A DNA stretch of 64,000 nucleotides from Lachnospiraceae bacterium (GTDB lineage Bacteria; Bacillota; Clostridia; Lachnospirales; Lachnospiraceae). Shown here one piece after another: positions 35,874 through 47,250 of the stretch. Location: the NCBI GenBank assembly GCA_021628825.1, contig JAJXRY010000002.1, positions 434,001-498,000 on the forward strand, in the 5' to 3' direction. The notes beneath the pieces are model-generated. The model did not search any database. It had not been told where the DNA came from and worked only from the letters and a program-made list of their open reading frames with translations. The position numbers were made by a program, and so were the translations under genes. How positions within the stretch are numbered: the stretch's first letter is position 1; each line of letters begins with the position of its first letter.

Positions 35874-37709
35874 ATGAAAAAACTACTGGTATACCTGAAA
35901 GACTACAAAAAAGAAAGTATTCTGGGGCCTCTGTTTAAACTGCTGGAGGCTTCTTTTGAGCTGATCGTGCCACTGGTTGTGGCATCGATGATTGACATTG
36001 GTATTCCAAATCAGGATAGGGGCTATATTGTAAAGATGGCATTGGTTCTGGTTGCTTTGGGAGTAATCGGATTAATCAGTTCGGTAACGGCACAGTTTTT
36101 TGCGGCAAAGGCAGCCGTCGGATTTGCAACCAAGGTGCGTCAGGCACTGTTTGATCATATTCAGAAGCTCACTTTTGGACAGATGGACAGTCAGGGAACG
36201 GCAACACTGATTACCCGTATGACAAGTGACGTCAATCAGGTACAGAATGGCGTGAATCTGGTTCTTCGTCTGTTCTTAAGATCACCCTTTATCGTATTCG
36301 GTGCCATGATTATGGCATTTACCGTAGATGTGAAGGCAGCGTTGATTTTCGTAGTGGTTATTCCACTTCTGCTCATCGTGGTCTTTGCGATTCTGTTAAT
36401 CAGCATTCCGATGTTCAGCCGGGTACAGGCTAACCTCGATCAGGTCATGCGTACCACCCGTGAAAACCTGACCGGTTCCAGAGTCATCCGTGCTTTTGCG
36501 AAGGAGCCGGAAGAAATCGAAGAATTCCGGAAGGAAAACCGGGTACTGCGTGATGTTCAGGTCGTTGCCGGAAGAGTATCTGCACTGATGAATCCGGTTA
36601 CTTATATTATTATCAATGGTGGTCTGATGGCGCTGATTTATGTAGGCGCACTGCAGATTGAAGGCGGCATTCTCACCCAGGGACAGGTGGTAGCGCTCAT
36701 CAACTATATGTCCCAGATTCTGGTAGAACTGATTAAGCTTGCGAACCTGATTATTACCGTAACCAAGGCGATTGCCTGCGGTAATCGTATTGAGTCGGTT
36801 ATGGAAATTCCGGCAGGCTTTCCGGAAGAGAGCGGAGAGGCCGGAAGAAACCCGGTACAGGATGATAGGAAGCTGGCAGAGCCGGAGAAAGGCAACAGTA
36901 AATCAGACATCGGTCTGCTGCATGAAGAGCTTCACAGGGAGAATTGCACGTACAAGGTAGTTTTTGATCAGGTCGGCATGGCCTACAATGAAGGCGGTGA
37001 CGAAGCTATTTCCGATGTGAACCTGAAGGTGAAAAAGGGTGAGACCATTGGCGTGATCGGAGGAACCGGTTCCGGTAAATCGACACTGGTGAACCTGATT
37101 CCGAGATTTTATGATGTGACGCGTGGACGCGTTCTTGTGGATGGCACGGATGTGCGTGACATGGAGCCGGAAAAGCTCCGGTCCAAGATCGGCATGGTTT
37201 TACAGAAAGCGGTGCTGTTCCGCGGTACGATCCGGGAGAATCTGTTCTGGGGTAACGAAGGAGCAACCGATGAAGAAATCTGGCAGGCTCTGGAAACCGC
37301 ACAGGCGAAGGAGTTCGTGGAACAGAAGGAAGATGGTCTTGATACCATGATTGAACAGGAAGGACGCAACCTTTCCGGTGGACAGCGGCAGCGTCTGTCC
37401 ATTGCAAGGGCACTGGTACGAAAGCCGGAAATCCTGATTCTGGATGACAGTTCTTCTGCACTTGATTATGCAACAGACTTAAAGCTCCGGCAGGCAATCA
37501 AAGCGTTGCCCGGAGATATGACCGTGTTTATTGTATCGCAGAGAGCTTCTTCCCTGATGCATGCGGATCAGATCATTGTACTGGACGATGGCGATGTGGT
37601 TGGTCTTGGAACTCATGAGGAATTGTTAAAGACCTGCGAAACCTATCAGGAAATTTTTTATACACAGGTAGAAAAGAAACCCAAACAGCAGGAAGGAAAG
37701 GAGGCGTAA
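35874..37709 (+). CDS. ABC exporter half-transporter with degenerate ATPase site
   Basis: 611 residues, intact: six helices then a nucleotide-binding domain. P-loop GGTGSGKSTLVNLIPRFYD and signature NLSGGQRQRLSIARALV are normal, but Walker B is ILILDDSSSALD (catalytic Glu replaced by Asp) and the switch His is Gln (VSQRASS). This pattern marks the degenerate-site subunit of heterodimeric exporters such as BmrC or TM287. Residues 318-355 insert a charged linker before the ATPase domain. The tail EGKEA is encoded by DNA containing GGAAAGGAGG, the ribosome site of the next gene 2 bases downstream. Confidence 0.93.
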   Translation: MKKLLVYLKDYKKESILGPLFKLLEASFELIVPLVVASMIDIGIPNQDRGYIVKMALVLVALGVIGLISSVTAQFFAAKAAVGFATKVRQALFDHIQKLTFGQMDSQGTATLITRMTSDVNQVQNGVNLVLRLFLRSPFIVFGAMIMAFTVDVKAALIFVVVIPLLLIVVFAILLISIPMFSRVQANLDQVMRTTRENLTGSRVIRAFAKEPEEIEEFRKENRVLRDVQVVAGRVSALMNPVTYIIINGGLMALIYVGALQIEGGILTQGQVVALINYMSQILVELIKLANLIITVTKAIACGNRIESVMEIPAGFPEESGEAGRNPVQDDRKLAEPEKGNSKSDIGLLHEELHRENCTYKVVFDQVGMAYNEGGDEAISDVNLKVKKGETIGVIGGTGSGKSTLVNLIPRFYDVTRGRVLVDGTDVRDMEPEKLRSKIGMVLQKAVLFRGTIRENLFWGNEGATDEEIWQALETAQAKEFVEQKEDGLDTMIEQEGRNLSGGQRQRLSIARALVRKPEILILDDSSSALDYATDLKLRQAIKALPGDMTVFIVSQRASSLMHADQIIVLDDGDVVGLGTHEELLKTCETYQEIFYTQVEKKPKQQEGKEA

Positions 37710-37711
37710 GT

Positions 37712-39509
37712 ATGGCAAAGGCAGCAAAGATGGACAAAGGACAGCAAAAAGAAACGCTGGTTAAAGTATTGAAATATATGAAGCCCTATCGCTTCTGGCT
37801 CATTGCGGCAATTGTGATGGCAGCTGTTTCCGTTGCATTTATGTTGTATCTTCCGATTCTTACCGGGGATGCGGTAGATGTTCTGTTACAGTTTCTTCCG
37901 TCATTCCGGGAGACGGTTGACAGTAATTTTGATTGGTGGTATATACTCCGGCAGCTTCTTGTGAAAAATGGGTGTTGTAATTCTTCTTACGGCAGCAGCC
38001 CAGTGGATTATGAGTCTGTGCAATAATCATATTGTGTACAGTATTATCGAAGATATCCGTGAAAAGGCCTTTGATAAGATCCAGAAGGTATCTCTTAAGT
38101 ATCTGGACGGACATTCCCACGGTGATATTATGAGCCGTGTGGTTGCAGATGTCGATACGTTTGCGGATGGTCTGCTTCTTGGATTCACGCAGTTATTTAC
38201 AGGCGTGATTACGATTCTCGGAACCTTGCTTTTCATGCTCTCCGAAAATGTGGGAATTACGATTGTAGTTGTGGTAATTACACCGGTATCTTTGTTCGTA
38301 GCATCCTTTATTGCAAAGAAGACCTTTAAGATGTTCCAGTTACAGTCTACGACGAGAGGCGAGCAGACAACTCTGATTAATGAAATGATTACCAATCATA
38401 AAGAAGTGAAGGCCTTTGGCAGGGAAGCTGCGGTTATGGAGGATTTTGATGAAATTAACGGAAGACTGGAAAAGTGCTCCTTACGTGCGATTTTCTTTTC
38501 TTCCCTTACCAATCCCTGTACCCGCTTTGTGAACAGTTTAGTATATATGGGTGTAGGACTTACCGGTTCACTTGCAGTCATCCGAGGTGGTCTTACCGTT
38601 GGACAGTTAACCTGTTTCCTTTCCTATGCAAACCAGTACACCAAGCCGTTTAATGAAATCTCGGGAGTTATTACGGAGCTTCAGAATGCACTTGCCTGCG
38701 CAGCGAGAATTTTCGAACTGATTGAGGAAGAGCCGCAGATTCCGGATGCAGAAGATGCAAGAGTCCTGACCGATGTAGAGGGTGCTGTTTCCTTAAATAA
38801 TGTATCCTTCTCTTATAGTAAGGATCGTAAGCTGATCGAGGATCTGAACCTCAACGTAAAGCCCGGTCAGAGAATTGCGATTGTCGGACCTACCGGATGC
38901 GGAAAGACGACCATTATCAATCTGCTCATGCGTTTTTATGATGTGGATGGTGGTTCCATCTCCGTAGAGGGTACGGATATCCGTGATATTACCAGAAAGT
39001 CCCTGCGTACTTCCTATGGTATGGTGCTTCAGGAAACCTGGTTAAAGCAGGGAACGATCCGCGACAACATTATTGTTGGAAAGCCGGATGCAACCGATGA
39101 GGAAGTGATTGCTGCAGCAAAGGCTTCCCATGCACACAGCTTTATCCGAAGACTACCGGATGGATACGATACCGTGATCAGTGAAGATGGCGGCAGCCTT
39201 TCCCAGGGACAGAAGCAGCTTCTCTGTATCACGCGAGTGATGCTGTGTCTGCCTCCGATGCTGATTCTGGATGAGGCAACTTCTTCGATTGATACCAGAA
39301 CCGAGATCCGGATTCAGAAAGCATTTGCAACCATGATGGAAGGACGTACCAGCTTTATCGTGGCACATCGTCTGTCCACCATTCAGAATGCCGATGTGAT
39401 TCTGGTTATGAAGGATGGTCATATTATTGAACAGGGAAATCACGAAGAACTTCTTGCAAAGAAGGGCTTCTATGCAGAGTTATACAACAGTCAGTTTACT
39501 GTAGCGTAG
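37712..39509 (+). CDS. ABC exporter half-transporter with canonical ATPase site (frameshifted)
   Basis: About 598 residues. Partner of the preceding gene. P-loop GPTGCGKTTIINLLMRFYD, signature SLSQGQKQLLCITR, Walker B MLILDEATSSID with the catalytic Glu and H-loop VAHRLST are canonical. An extra A in GTGAAAAATGGG near 37969 breaks the frame within the third helix region. Heterodimeric exporters of this type extrude drugs, lipids or peptides; substrate unknown. Its last 14 bases overlap the convergent AraC gene. Confidence 0.92.
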
Positions 39510-40281
39510 ACCGGTACTCCGATGGGGTAACGCCGGTCTGCCCCTTGAACTGGCGGATAAAATGAGTATCGCTGTTGTATCCGCACATCTGGCCGACCTC
39601 GTGAATGGAGATCCGGGTTGTGGAAAGCAGATACTTGGCATGATCCGTACGGCTCTGGATAATATCTTCCATAGCGGTCACCCCGAAGGTCTTTTTGTAT
39701 AAATGCTGGAAATAGTATTTACTTAAGGACATGGAGGCACTGATGTCCTCCATGGTCCAGTTTTTATAAGGCATGTTATAAATCTGGGAGCGCAGGTTGG
39801 ACAGCTTGTCGTAGTAAATGTTGTCCGGATGATGTGCGTCCTTATGTATTTTTTCACTGATCTTAAGCAACAGAATCTGCAAATAGAGAAGAATGGTTTC
39901 TTCCTTATGGATGTTGTCCGAATAGTGTTCATAGGTAATGTCTTTGATTAGCAGGGACAGGTCGTGAATGTCATGAACCTGCACCGGTGTATCAAAAGGG
40001 ATTCCCAGCTTTGAAACAAACGCAAGATCGGACTCATCCATATAGAAATGCAGCCAGTCGTCAGAATAGAGCGCTTCACAGGCACGATAGAACTGTGGAG
40101 TGCCTTTTTTATATAAAAGAATTGTATTCGGAGAGGTATGATAATCCGTTCCATGGATACGGAACCAGCCAGCCGTGCGGACGAGCAGGAGCAGATAGTC
40201 TCCGGAGCCATCCGGCCGCTCAATTCTGAAATCCTTATCGTGCTGGTGATAATATCCGCTTTTGTGAAACTGCATAATCAT
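39496..40281 (-). CDS. AraC-family transcriptional regulator
   Basis: 261 residues, intact. The N-terminal cupin-like region starts FHKSGYYHQHDKDFRIERPD and includes YLLLLVRTAGWFRIHG; the C-terminal double helix-turn-helix (WTMEDISASMSLSKYYFQHLYKK, ISIHEVGQMCGYNSDTHFIRQF) ends with GVTPSEYR. Such proteins sense carbohydrates in many gut bacteria. The nearest candidate targets are the CE2-like esterase on the same strand and the exporter/GH51 genes beyond it. Confidence 0.92.
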   Translation of the reverse strand: MIMQFHKSGYYHQHDKDFRIERPDGSGDYLLLLVRTAGWFRIHGTDYHTSPNTILLYKKGTPQFYRACEALYSDDWLHFYMDESDLAFVSKLGIPFDTPVQVHDIHDLSLLIKDITYEHYSDNIHKEETILLYLQILLLKISEKIHKDAHHPDNIYYDKLSNLRSQIYNMPYKNWTMEDISASMSLSKYYFQHLYKKTFGVTAMEDIIQSRTDHAKYLLSTTRISIHEVGQMCGYNSDTHFIRQFKGQTGVTPSEYRSTLQ

Positions 40282-40304
40282 TACCTCTCCGTATGCTGTT
40301 TTTA

Positions 40305-40400
40305 TAACTATTCAGCACCGCATTTGCCATATAAAAATTGCTATTCTGTCTGAATGCAAGCATTCGCAGAAAGCAATTCTGCATGGCTCTGAATAGTTAC
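40305..40400. repeat. Long palindromic repeat with TAACTATTCAG / CTGAATAGTTA ends
   Basis: Terminal arms at 40305-40315 and 40389-40399 enclose about 75 bases that hold a second dyad (GAATGC-AA-GCATTC). The right arm lies four bases after the esterase stop codon when read on the minus strand. The internal AATTCTGCATGGCT matches the solitary arm at 59487. Confidence 0.7.
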
Positions 40401-40403
40401 ATC

Positions 40404-41531
40404 TTAGTGAAGAACAGTCTGTAAATATTCAATCAGAACCTTGGCAGCCCGTTCGTGGGACTTGACGCCGGGATGGGTATGGGCACCGACCGTCTCTGCT
40501 GTGGTATTGGGCAGATTAATAAATGCGGTGTTATGGTCTCCGGTATCCTTCTGATAACGGTTCATCGCATCGGTAATCAGAAGATTCAGATCATAACCGA
40601 GCATGCCGTAAGTCCATACAATGTGTGCTCCGGGGTTATCCTTACGAAGCATCTTAAGGAAATTGTATACGGCATTTTCAAAGCGTTCCCGGTCTTCTTC
40701 CACAAAGCTTCCGTCCGGATTCTTGTGTTGCTTGAAGGTTTCACCGGTTTCCGGAATGGTAAAGGGTGGCTGGTTAAAAGCGCTTGCATCGTTGGTTCCG
40801 AGATTGACCACGATAGCATCCGGTTTCCAGGAAGCAAAATCATAGTCCTTCTGCGCACCGACGGATTCATTGACCTTTCCGAAGCCAAGACCGCAGATCT
40901 TTTCATAGCAGGAGGGGATATTGTGACGTACATCGTTATCCCATCCACAGTAAACACCCCAGCCGCCTTGGGAAATCAGACGGTAATCGGCATCAAGAGC
41001 TTTTGCCGTATAGATTGCATAATTCTCACTGCTGCTCATATACATCGCAAGCCAGTCGGTATCGGGAAGAGCGCCGTAAGTACCTTCACCGGAGGTAATG
41101 CTGTCACCGATGAATTCGATTTTGTATTTGTGCTCCTTCACAGGGAGAAATTCGCCGTCACACTGGAAGCCGCGGACGAATACATGACAGTCATCGTCTT
41201 CGCTCATCGCTTGCAGTTCACGGAAGAATTTCATGGTTTTCGGAACTCCGAAGGTCATGTTACGGAACAGACAGATGGAATAGCTGCCCGGTAAAAGCAT
41301 CTGACGGCTCATAAGGGATCCGTTTAATTCGGTTGCAATCCAGGGTTCATGGAAGCTGCAGTCTACTTCAAGGTCGATCCAGAGCTCGGAACCGGTGACG
41401 TTCACTTCAATGCCGCTTCCGTTCCAGAAAAGCGGAAGGGGATTCTGCGTCTCATCGGTTCTTCCGTAAATATGATAATGAGGAATTTCCTTTATGGAAT
41501 AAGTCTTTAAGTTTTCGTTTTTGGTCATCAT
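40404..41531 (-). CDS. SGNH/GDSL carbohydrate esterase, CE2-like
   Basis: 375 residues, intact. N-terminal beta-sandwich of the CE2 type (LFWNGSGIEVNVTGSELWID) followed by an SGNH hydrolase: block I FIGDSITSGEGTYG with the nucleophile Ser, block III NLGTNDASAF, and block V HTHPGVKSH with the catalytic His. CE2 enzymes deacetylate xylan or other acetylated sugars. No signal peptide, so it may act on imported oligosaccharides. The GH51 enzyme 4 kb downstream is a logical partner in hemicellulose breakdown. Confidence 0.88.
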   Translation of the reverse strand: MMTKNENLKTYSIKEIPHYHIYGRTDETQNPLPLFWNGSGIEVNVTGSELWIDLEVDCSFHEPWIATELNGSLMSRQMLLPGSYSICLFRNMTFGVPKTMKFFRELQAMSEDDDCHVFVRGFQCDGEFLPVKEHKYKIEFIGDSITSGEGTYGALPDTDWLAMYMSSSENYAIYTAKALDADYRLISQGGWGVYCGWDNDVRHNIPSCYEKICGLGFGKVNESVGAQKDYDFASWKPDAIVVNLGTNDASAFNQPPFTIPETGETFKQHKNPDGSFVEEDRERFENAVYNFLKMLRKDNPGAHIVWTYGMLGYDLNLLITDAMNRYQKDTGDHNTAFINLPNTTAETVGAHTHPGVKSHERAAKVLIEYLQTVLH

Positions 41532-41594
41532 AACCAGTAACCCTGCCTTTCAAAAATCGTTCAAAATCCTGATCTAAAATATCAGATCGTAATT

Positions 41595-41622
41595 ATCATA
41601 ACACAAAAGGTATGGAAAGCAA
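41595..41622 (-). promoter_or_regulatory. Candidate promoter of the esterase gene
   Basis: On the minus strand TTGCTT and TATGAT are 16 bases apart. A dyad GATCT...AGATC lies just downstream (about 41570-41590), between the promoter and the ATG, and could be an operator. The 388-base gap 41532-41919 otherwise holds the repeat at 41843 and AT-rich sequence. Confidence 0.4.
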
Positions 41623-41842
41623 ACATTTATAACAAAGCAGCCAAAGAATTTATACGATTTAGAAAAAGCATGATATGTAGATAGAATAACATCATTCGAT
41701 ATTTTTCATATGGAATAAAAATCTGATATTAATAGATTATACGAAACATCATATGTGTAGCAGCTGAGAAATGGGATGAATAGGTTTGTTCTATTTGTAA
41801 ACGACTATTTTTCTAGGAATGGGCAGGAAAAGAGAATATATT

Positions 41843-41894
41843 GAAACTATTCAGAGCCATGCAAATTATGGCAATATGGGCGATGAATAGTTTC
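41843..41894. repeat. Palindromic repeat GAAACTATTCA ... TGAATAGTTTC
   Basis: Arms at 41843-41853 and 41884-41894; the left arm continues GAGCCATGCAAATTATGG. It lies 25 bases before the start of an ABC exporter gene, the only clear palindromic copy at a 5' end. Confidence 0.65.
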
Positions 41895-41919
41895 AAAAAT
41901 ATTAGGCTGGGGGTACAAT

Positions 41920-43679
41920 ATGGCACCGGTAAAATGGGTATATTCTTTTTTGAAAAAATACCGCTTTAAAATGGCGGCAGGTCTTTTGATGGTAACGGGA
42001 ATTGCATTGTTAACCATTGTGAATCCGTACATATCAGGCCGGATCGTAGATGATGTCATTACGGGAGGAAACTATAAGCTTCTTCCGGTTCTGATCGGCT
42101 GTCTGCTTGGGGTTGTGGCGCTTAAGGGAATTCTGCGTTATGCTTCGCAGGTCATGTTTGAAATCTGTTCCCAGGGTGTGCTTTACAGTATGCGTGATGC
42201 CGTATACCGTAAGCTCCTGCAGGAAGATTTTTTTCTTTCTATAATAAGAACCGGAACGGTGATCTGATGTCCAGACAGACCGGTGATATGGATGCCATCC
42301 GGCATTTCATTGCCTATATTATCTATTCGGTTTATGAAAATATTTTATTATTATCCTTTGCGCTGATTATGATCTTCACGGTGAATGTGAAGCTGGCACT
42401 TGCAATGCTGGTTGTGCTGCCCTTTACGGCACTTACAACCTATGGACAGTCGAAAAGTGTCCGTCCGGCTTTTATGAAGATCCGTCAGCAGTTCTCCTCA
42501 CTGAATACCTTTGTGCAGGAAAATATCAGCGGTAACCGTGTAGTAAAAGCGTTTGCCCGCGAGGATTTTGAAATTGAGAAATTCAATAAAGAAAACGATG
42601 CATACCGTGATGCGGAATTAAATGCTGCAGCCATCTGGAAAAAGTATGTGCCGATTTTTGAATTTCTTTCCAATATATTGACGGTCGTTCTGATGCTGTA
42701 TGGTGGATATATGGTGATCCAGGGTGAAATCACCATGGGTAATCTGGTTACCGTAAATGGCTACCTGTGGATGCTTACCGTTCCGCTTCGTATGGCAGGA
42801 TGGTGGATCAATGACATTCACCGTTTTACGACCTCTGCGGAGAAGATCTATACGACCTACAGTCAGGAGCCGGAGATTCAGGAGCCGCAGCAGCCCATTG
42901 TGCGGAAGCATTTCCGCGGAGACGTGGAATTTAAGAACGTTTCCTATCAGGCGGATGATGCAGATATTATCCATGATATTTCCTTTAAGGTAAAAAGTGG
43001 GCAGACGGTTGGAATTATCGGTTCGACCGGATCGGGCAAATCCACGATTATGAATCTGCTGTGCCGGTTTTATGATACCTCGAAGGGTGAGGTTTTGGTA
43101 GACGGGGTGAACGTCAAGGATCTTGATCTGTATGACCTGCGCGATAACATCGGAATGGCGATGCAGGATGTATTCCTGTTCTCCGATACGATTGAAGGAA
43201 ACATTGCTTACGGCCGTCCGAACTGCAGCTTTGAGGATGTAAAAAAGGCGGCTAAGATGGCAGATGCCAACCTCTTTATCCAGAAGATGCCGGAAGGATA
43301 TGACACCGTTGTCGGTGAACGCGGTGTAGGACTTTCCGGAGGACAGAAGCAGAGAATTTCTCTTGCAAGAGCGCTGCTTAAGGATCCGTCCATTCTGATT
43401 ATGGACGATACGACTTCCGCTGTGGATATGGAAACCGAAAGCTATATCCAGAACCAGCTTAAGAAGATCGAAAAGGATTGTACGATTTTTATTATTGCAT
43501 ACCGGATCTCCTCCATTAAGGATGCGGACCTGATTCTGGTTATGGATCAGGGAAGAATTGTGGAACAGGGCACACACGAAGAGCTTGTCCGTGCCGGCGG
43601 CTATTACGCGACGGCCTTCCACCATCAGTACGGAGACTACGCACAGCAGCCTGCGCAGTCCGAAGGAAAGGAGGCGTAG
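41920..43679 (+). CDS. ABC exporter half-transporter with degenerate ATPase site, second pair (frameshifted)
   Basis: About 586 residues, six helices and a nucleotide-binding domain. P-loop GSTGSGKSTIMNLLCRFYD and signature GLSGGQKQRISLARAL are normal; Walker B is ILIMDDTTSAVD (Asp for Glu) and the switch His is Tyr (IAYRISS), so this is the degenerate half of a second heterodimer. A T-rich run near 42232 breaks the frame; the joined sequence continues with NRNGDLMSRQTGDMD. The tail again reads EGKEA and its DNA (GGAAAGGAGG) is the ribosome site of the next gene. Confidence 0.92.
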
Positions 43680-43682
43680 GGT

Positions 43683-45466
43683 ATGGCACGTAATAAATAT
43701 GATGTAGATGAAATCTTAGAAGATAAATTTGATGTGAACCAGTTGAAACGACTGGCAGGCTATATCAGGCCTTACAAGAAGCAGATGCTGGTGGTATTGT
43801 TTCTGATGCTGTCCGCTTCTGCACTCGGAATGCTGATTCCGAAGTTTTTCATGCTGGTGATGGATGTATCCATTCCCAATAAGGACATGAGAAGCATTGT
43901 GTTTTATTCCGTGATGACGATGGTCATTGCCCTTTATACCTGCGTGAGCCTCCGGATCAAGATCAAGCTGATGACGCAGATCGGTCAGGATATTGTACAT
44001 AGTATCCGTTACGATATTTTTGAACATTTACAGGAACTGCCTTTTTCCTATTACGATGAACGTCCGCATGGAAAGATTCAGGTAAGGGTAGTAAATTATG
44101 TGAATAACCTGAGCGATCTGCTCAGCAATGGTATTATCAACACGATTACCGATCTGTGCAACCTGTTTTTTATCATTGCGTTTATGCTGAGTATTAATGT
44201 GAAGCTCACGCTGGTCTGCCTGTGTGGTCTCCCGGTACTGGCAGTTGTCATTGCTGCCCTGAAAAAGAAGCAGCGTAAGGCATGGCAGATCCAGAGCAAC
44301 AAGCAGTCCAATCTGAATGCTTATATTGCAGAGAGTATTAACGGAATCCGTGTCACCCAGTCCTTTGTCCGCGAGGATGAAAACAGCGGTATCTTCAACC
44401 GGTTGAGTGATGGCTACCGGGAAGCATGGATGAGGGCGGTTAAGTTTAATTTTTATTATGGGTCCTTCCGTAGATATTATCAGTACCATTACAACAGCAT
44501 TTATTTATGTGCTGGGTATTTCCTGGATGACGAACCCGGATTCCGGAATTACAGTCGGTGTGCTGATTGCATTTACCGCTTATATCAGCCGCTTCTGGAA
44601 CCCCATTAACACACTGGCTTCCTTCTACAATTCGTTGCTGACGGCAATTTCTTATCTGGAACGAATTTTTGAAACAATTGATGAGCCGGTGCTGGTAAAG
44701 GATGCAGAGGGAGCCACAGAAATGCCTCCGATTAAGGGAGACGTTGAATTCAGGAATGTCACCTTCAGCTATGAGGATGGTATTGAGATTCTTAAGAAAG
44801 TAAGCTTTAAAGCTACAAAAGGCCAGACCGTAGCGATTGTCGGACCGACAGGCGCCGGTAAAAACAACCATCGTAAACCTGTTAAGCCGTTTCTACAATG
44901 TGGATTCCGGTGAGGTTTTAATTGATGGAATTGATATTTCAAAGGTCACCATCCGCTCTTTGCGTAAGCAGATGGGAGTCATGATGCAGGACAGCTTTAT
45001 TTTCCCCGGAACGGTAATGGATAATATCCGCTACGGAAATAAAGAGGTTTCGGATGAGCAGGTGATTCAGGCTGCCAGGACGGTCTGTGCACATGACTTT
45101 ATCATGGAAATGGAGAATGGCTATTATACACAGATCAATGAACGCGGAAGCCGTCTGTCCCAGGGACAGCGCCAGCTGATTTCCTTTGCAAGAGCACTGC
45201 TTGCAGATCCGAAGATCCTGATTCTGGATGAGGCAACTTCAAGCATTGATACCGAGACGGAAATTCTTCTGCAAAAGGGCTTAAACGAGCTGTTGAAGGG
45301 AAGAACCTCCTTTATTATTGCACATCGTCTGTCTACCATTAAGAATGCGGATTTCATTATGTATATCGATGCGGGTGGTATCGCTGAAATGGGTTCACAT
45401 GAGGAACTGATCAGTCAGAAGGGAGAATATTATAAGCTGTATATGTCCCAGTATGACTTTTTTTAA
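43683..45466 (+). CDS. ABC exporter half-transporter with canonical ATPase site, second pair (frameshifted)
   Basis: About 595 residues. P-loop (corrected) GPTGAGKTTIVNLLSRFYN, signature RLSQGQRQLISFARAL, Walker B ILILDEATSSID and H-loop IAHRLST are all canonical. Frame changes near 44455 and at the A5 run near 44862, inside the P-loop. Three bases after the preceding partner, and 32 bases before the GH51 gene, so exporter and glycosidase are probably cotranscribed. Substrate unknown. Confidence 0.92.
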
Positions 45467-45498
45467 AATAAGTTTTAAGAACAAGAAAGGGAAGAGGT

Positions 45499-47011
45499 AT
45501 GGCAAAAATTATTTATCAATGAGAAAAAGCAGAAGGGACACATCAATCACGAAATTTACGGTCACTTTTCAGAGCATCTGGGACGCTGCATTTATGAGGG
45601 TCTTTATGTCGGAGAGAATTCGGAAATTCCGAATGTCAACGGCATGAGAAAAGATGTTGTGGATGCCTTAAAGAAGATGAAGATTCCGGTATTGCGCTGG
45701 CCGGGGGGCTGCTTTGCAGATGAATATCACTGGAGGGACGGCATTGGCCCGAAGGAGACCCGTAAGAAGATGGTAAATACTCACTGGGGCGGTGTAACCG
45801 AGGATAACAGCTTTGGTACCCATGAGTTCTTTGAACTGTGTGAACAGCTTGGATGTAAGACTTACATCAACGGAAACGTGGGAAGCGGAAGTGTTCAGGA
45901 AATGTCTGAATGGGTGGAATATATGACCTTTGACGGCGTTTCCCCGATGGCAGAGCTGCGTAAGCAGAACGGACATGAGAAGCCATGGAAGGTCGACTAC
46001 TTCGGCGTTGGTAACGAAAACTGGGGCTGCGGTGGCAATATGACACCGGAGTATTACGGCAATCTTTACCGCAGATACCAGACCTATGTGCGTAACTACA
46101 ACAACAGTGCTCCGATACAGAAGATCTGCTGTGGAGCGAATTCAGGAGATTTTGACTGGACGAAGGATGTACTTGCAACCTGCTATAAGGCACCTGCTCC
46201 GGAAAATGCGCATGGCTATATGGAAGGACTTTCCTTACATTATTATACCCTTCCGGAGGATGACTGGAGCCATAAGGGAAGTGCTACCGATTTTGATGAA
46301 AAGAGCTATTACAAGACCCTGTCTAAGACCTGGTATATGAAGGAGCTCATTGAAAAGCACGGAACCATCATGGACGAATACGATCCGAAGAAGGAAATCG
46401 GTATGATGGTCGACGAATGGGGATGCTGGTACGATGTAGAGCCGGGAACCAATCCGGGATTCCTTTATCAGCAGAATACCATGCGTGATGCGCTGGTAGC
46501 TGCCATTAACTTAAATATTTTCAACAAGCACTGTGACCGTGTGAAGATGGCATGTATTGCACAGCTTGTCAATGTATTGCAGTCTGTGATCCTGACCGAA
46601 GGGCCGAAGATGCTTCTGACACCGACATATTACATCTTCAAGATGTTCAAATATCATCAGGATGCCGAGCTTCTGGAAAGCAGCGTGAGTGAAAACGGAC
46701 TTGTGGGACTGGAAGAGAAGTATCAGGTTCCGGCCATCAGTGAATCCGTATCCGTAGACAAGGATGGCGTCTATACCATTACACTTGCCAACGCTTCTCT
46801 GGATCAGGCGGAAGAGATGGAAGTGAACTTCTTCGAGTTCGCACCGAAGAGTGCGGAAGCTTCCGTTGTGAAGGGCGGCATGAAGGATTACAATACCTTT
46901 GAGCATGGTGATGTAGTAAAGGAAGAAGCTTATGAAGATGTGAAGCTGACACAGAACGGTGTTACACTTACGGTACCTCCCTGCAGTGTAGTGAGCATCC
47001 GGGTGAAGTAA
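45499..47011 (+). CDS. GH51 alpha-L-arabinofuranosidase (frameshifted at codon 4)
   Basis: About 504 residues. Releases arabinofuranose from arabinan or arabinoxylan oligosaccharides. MAKIFINEKKQKGHINHEIYG HFSEHLGRCIYEG begins the family; VLRWPGGCFADEYHWRDGIG, YFGVGNENWGCGG (acid/base Glu) and MMVDEWGCWYD (nucleophile Glu) are the catalytic signatures. An extra base near 45508 shifts codon 4 onward. No signal peptide, so it is cytoplasmic. The start ATG follows GGGAAGAGG. Confidence 0.94.
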
Positions 47012-47081
47012 ATATAAGAAAAATGGTACGAATGATACATAGAAATAGGTTTCGGATAAAACAGTTTAAAAAGTAAAAGTC

Positions 47082-47115
47082 AAAGGGCAGTTCCAATGCG
47101 ATGGACTGTCCTTTC
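47082..47115 (+). terminator. Probable terminator after the GH51 gene
   Basis: AAAGGGCAGT pairs with ACTGTCCTTT with one mismatch around a 13-base loop, followed by a weak pyrimidine tract. It is 70 bases after the stop. It also resembles an attenuator. Confidence 0.55.
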
Positions 47116-47250
47116 TATATTTGAAAAAGAAAATTTCCCATATACGAGATACGTCTGTTACGATATAATGAACATTAAATCGGATATGTTATTGACAGAT
47201 CCGATTAATTACGCAAATTAGAACGACGAAAGGCGGATCAATAAAAGGGA

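Noticed and set aside
42618..43625. 335-codon open frame on the minus strand inside the ABC exporter gene
   Set aside because: It is antisense to a gene with all ABC motifs and shows no recognisable domain; it is a by-product of codon bias. The same applies to long antisense frames at 4450-5307, 35019-35756 and 51086-51670.
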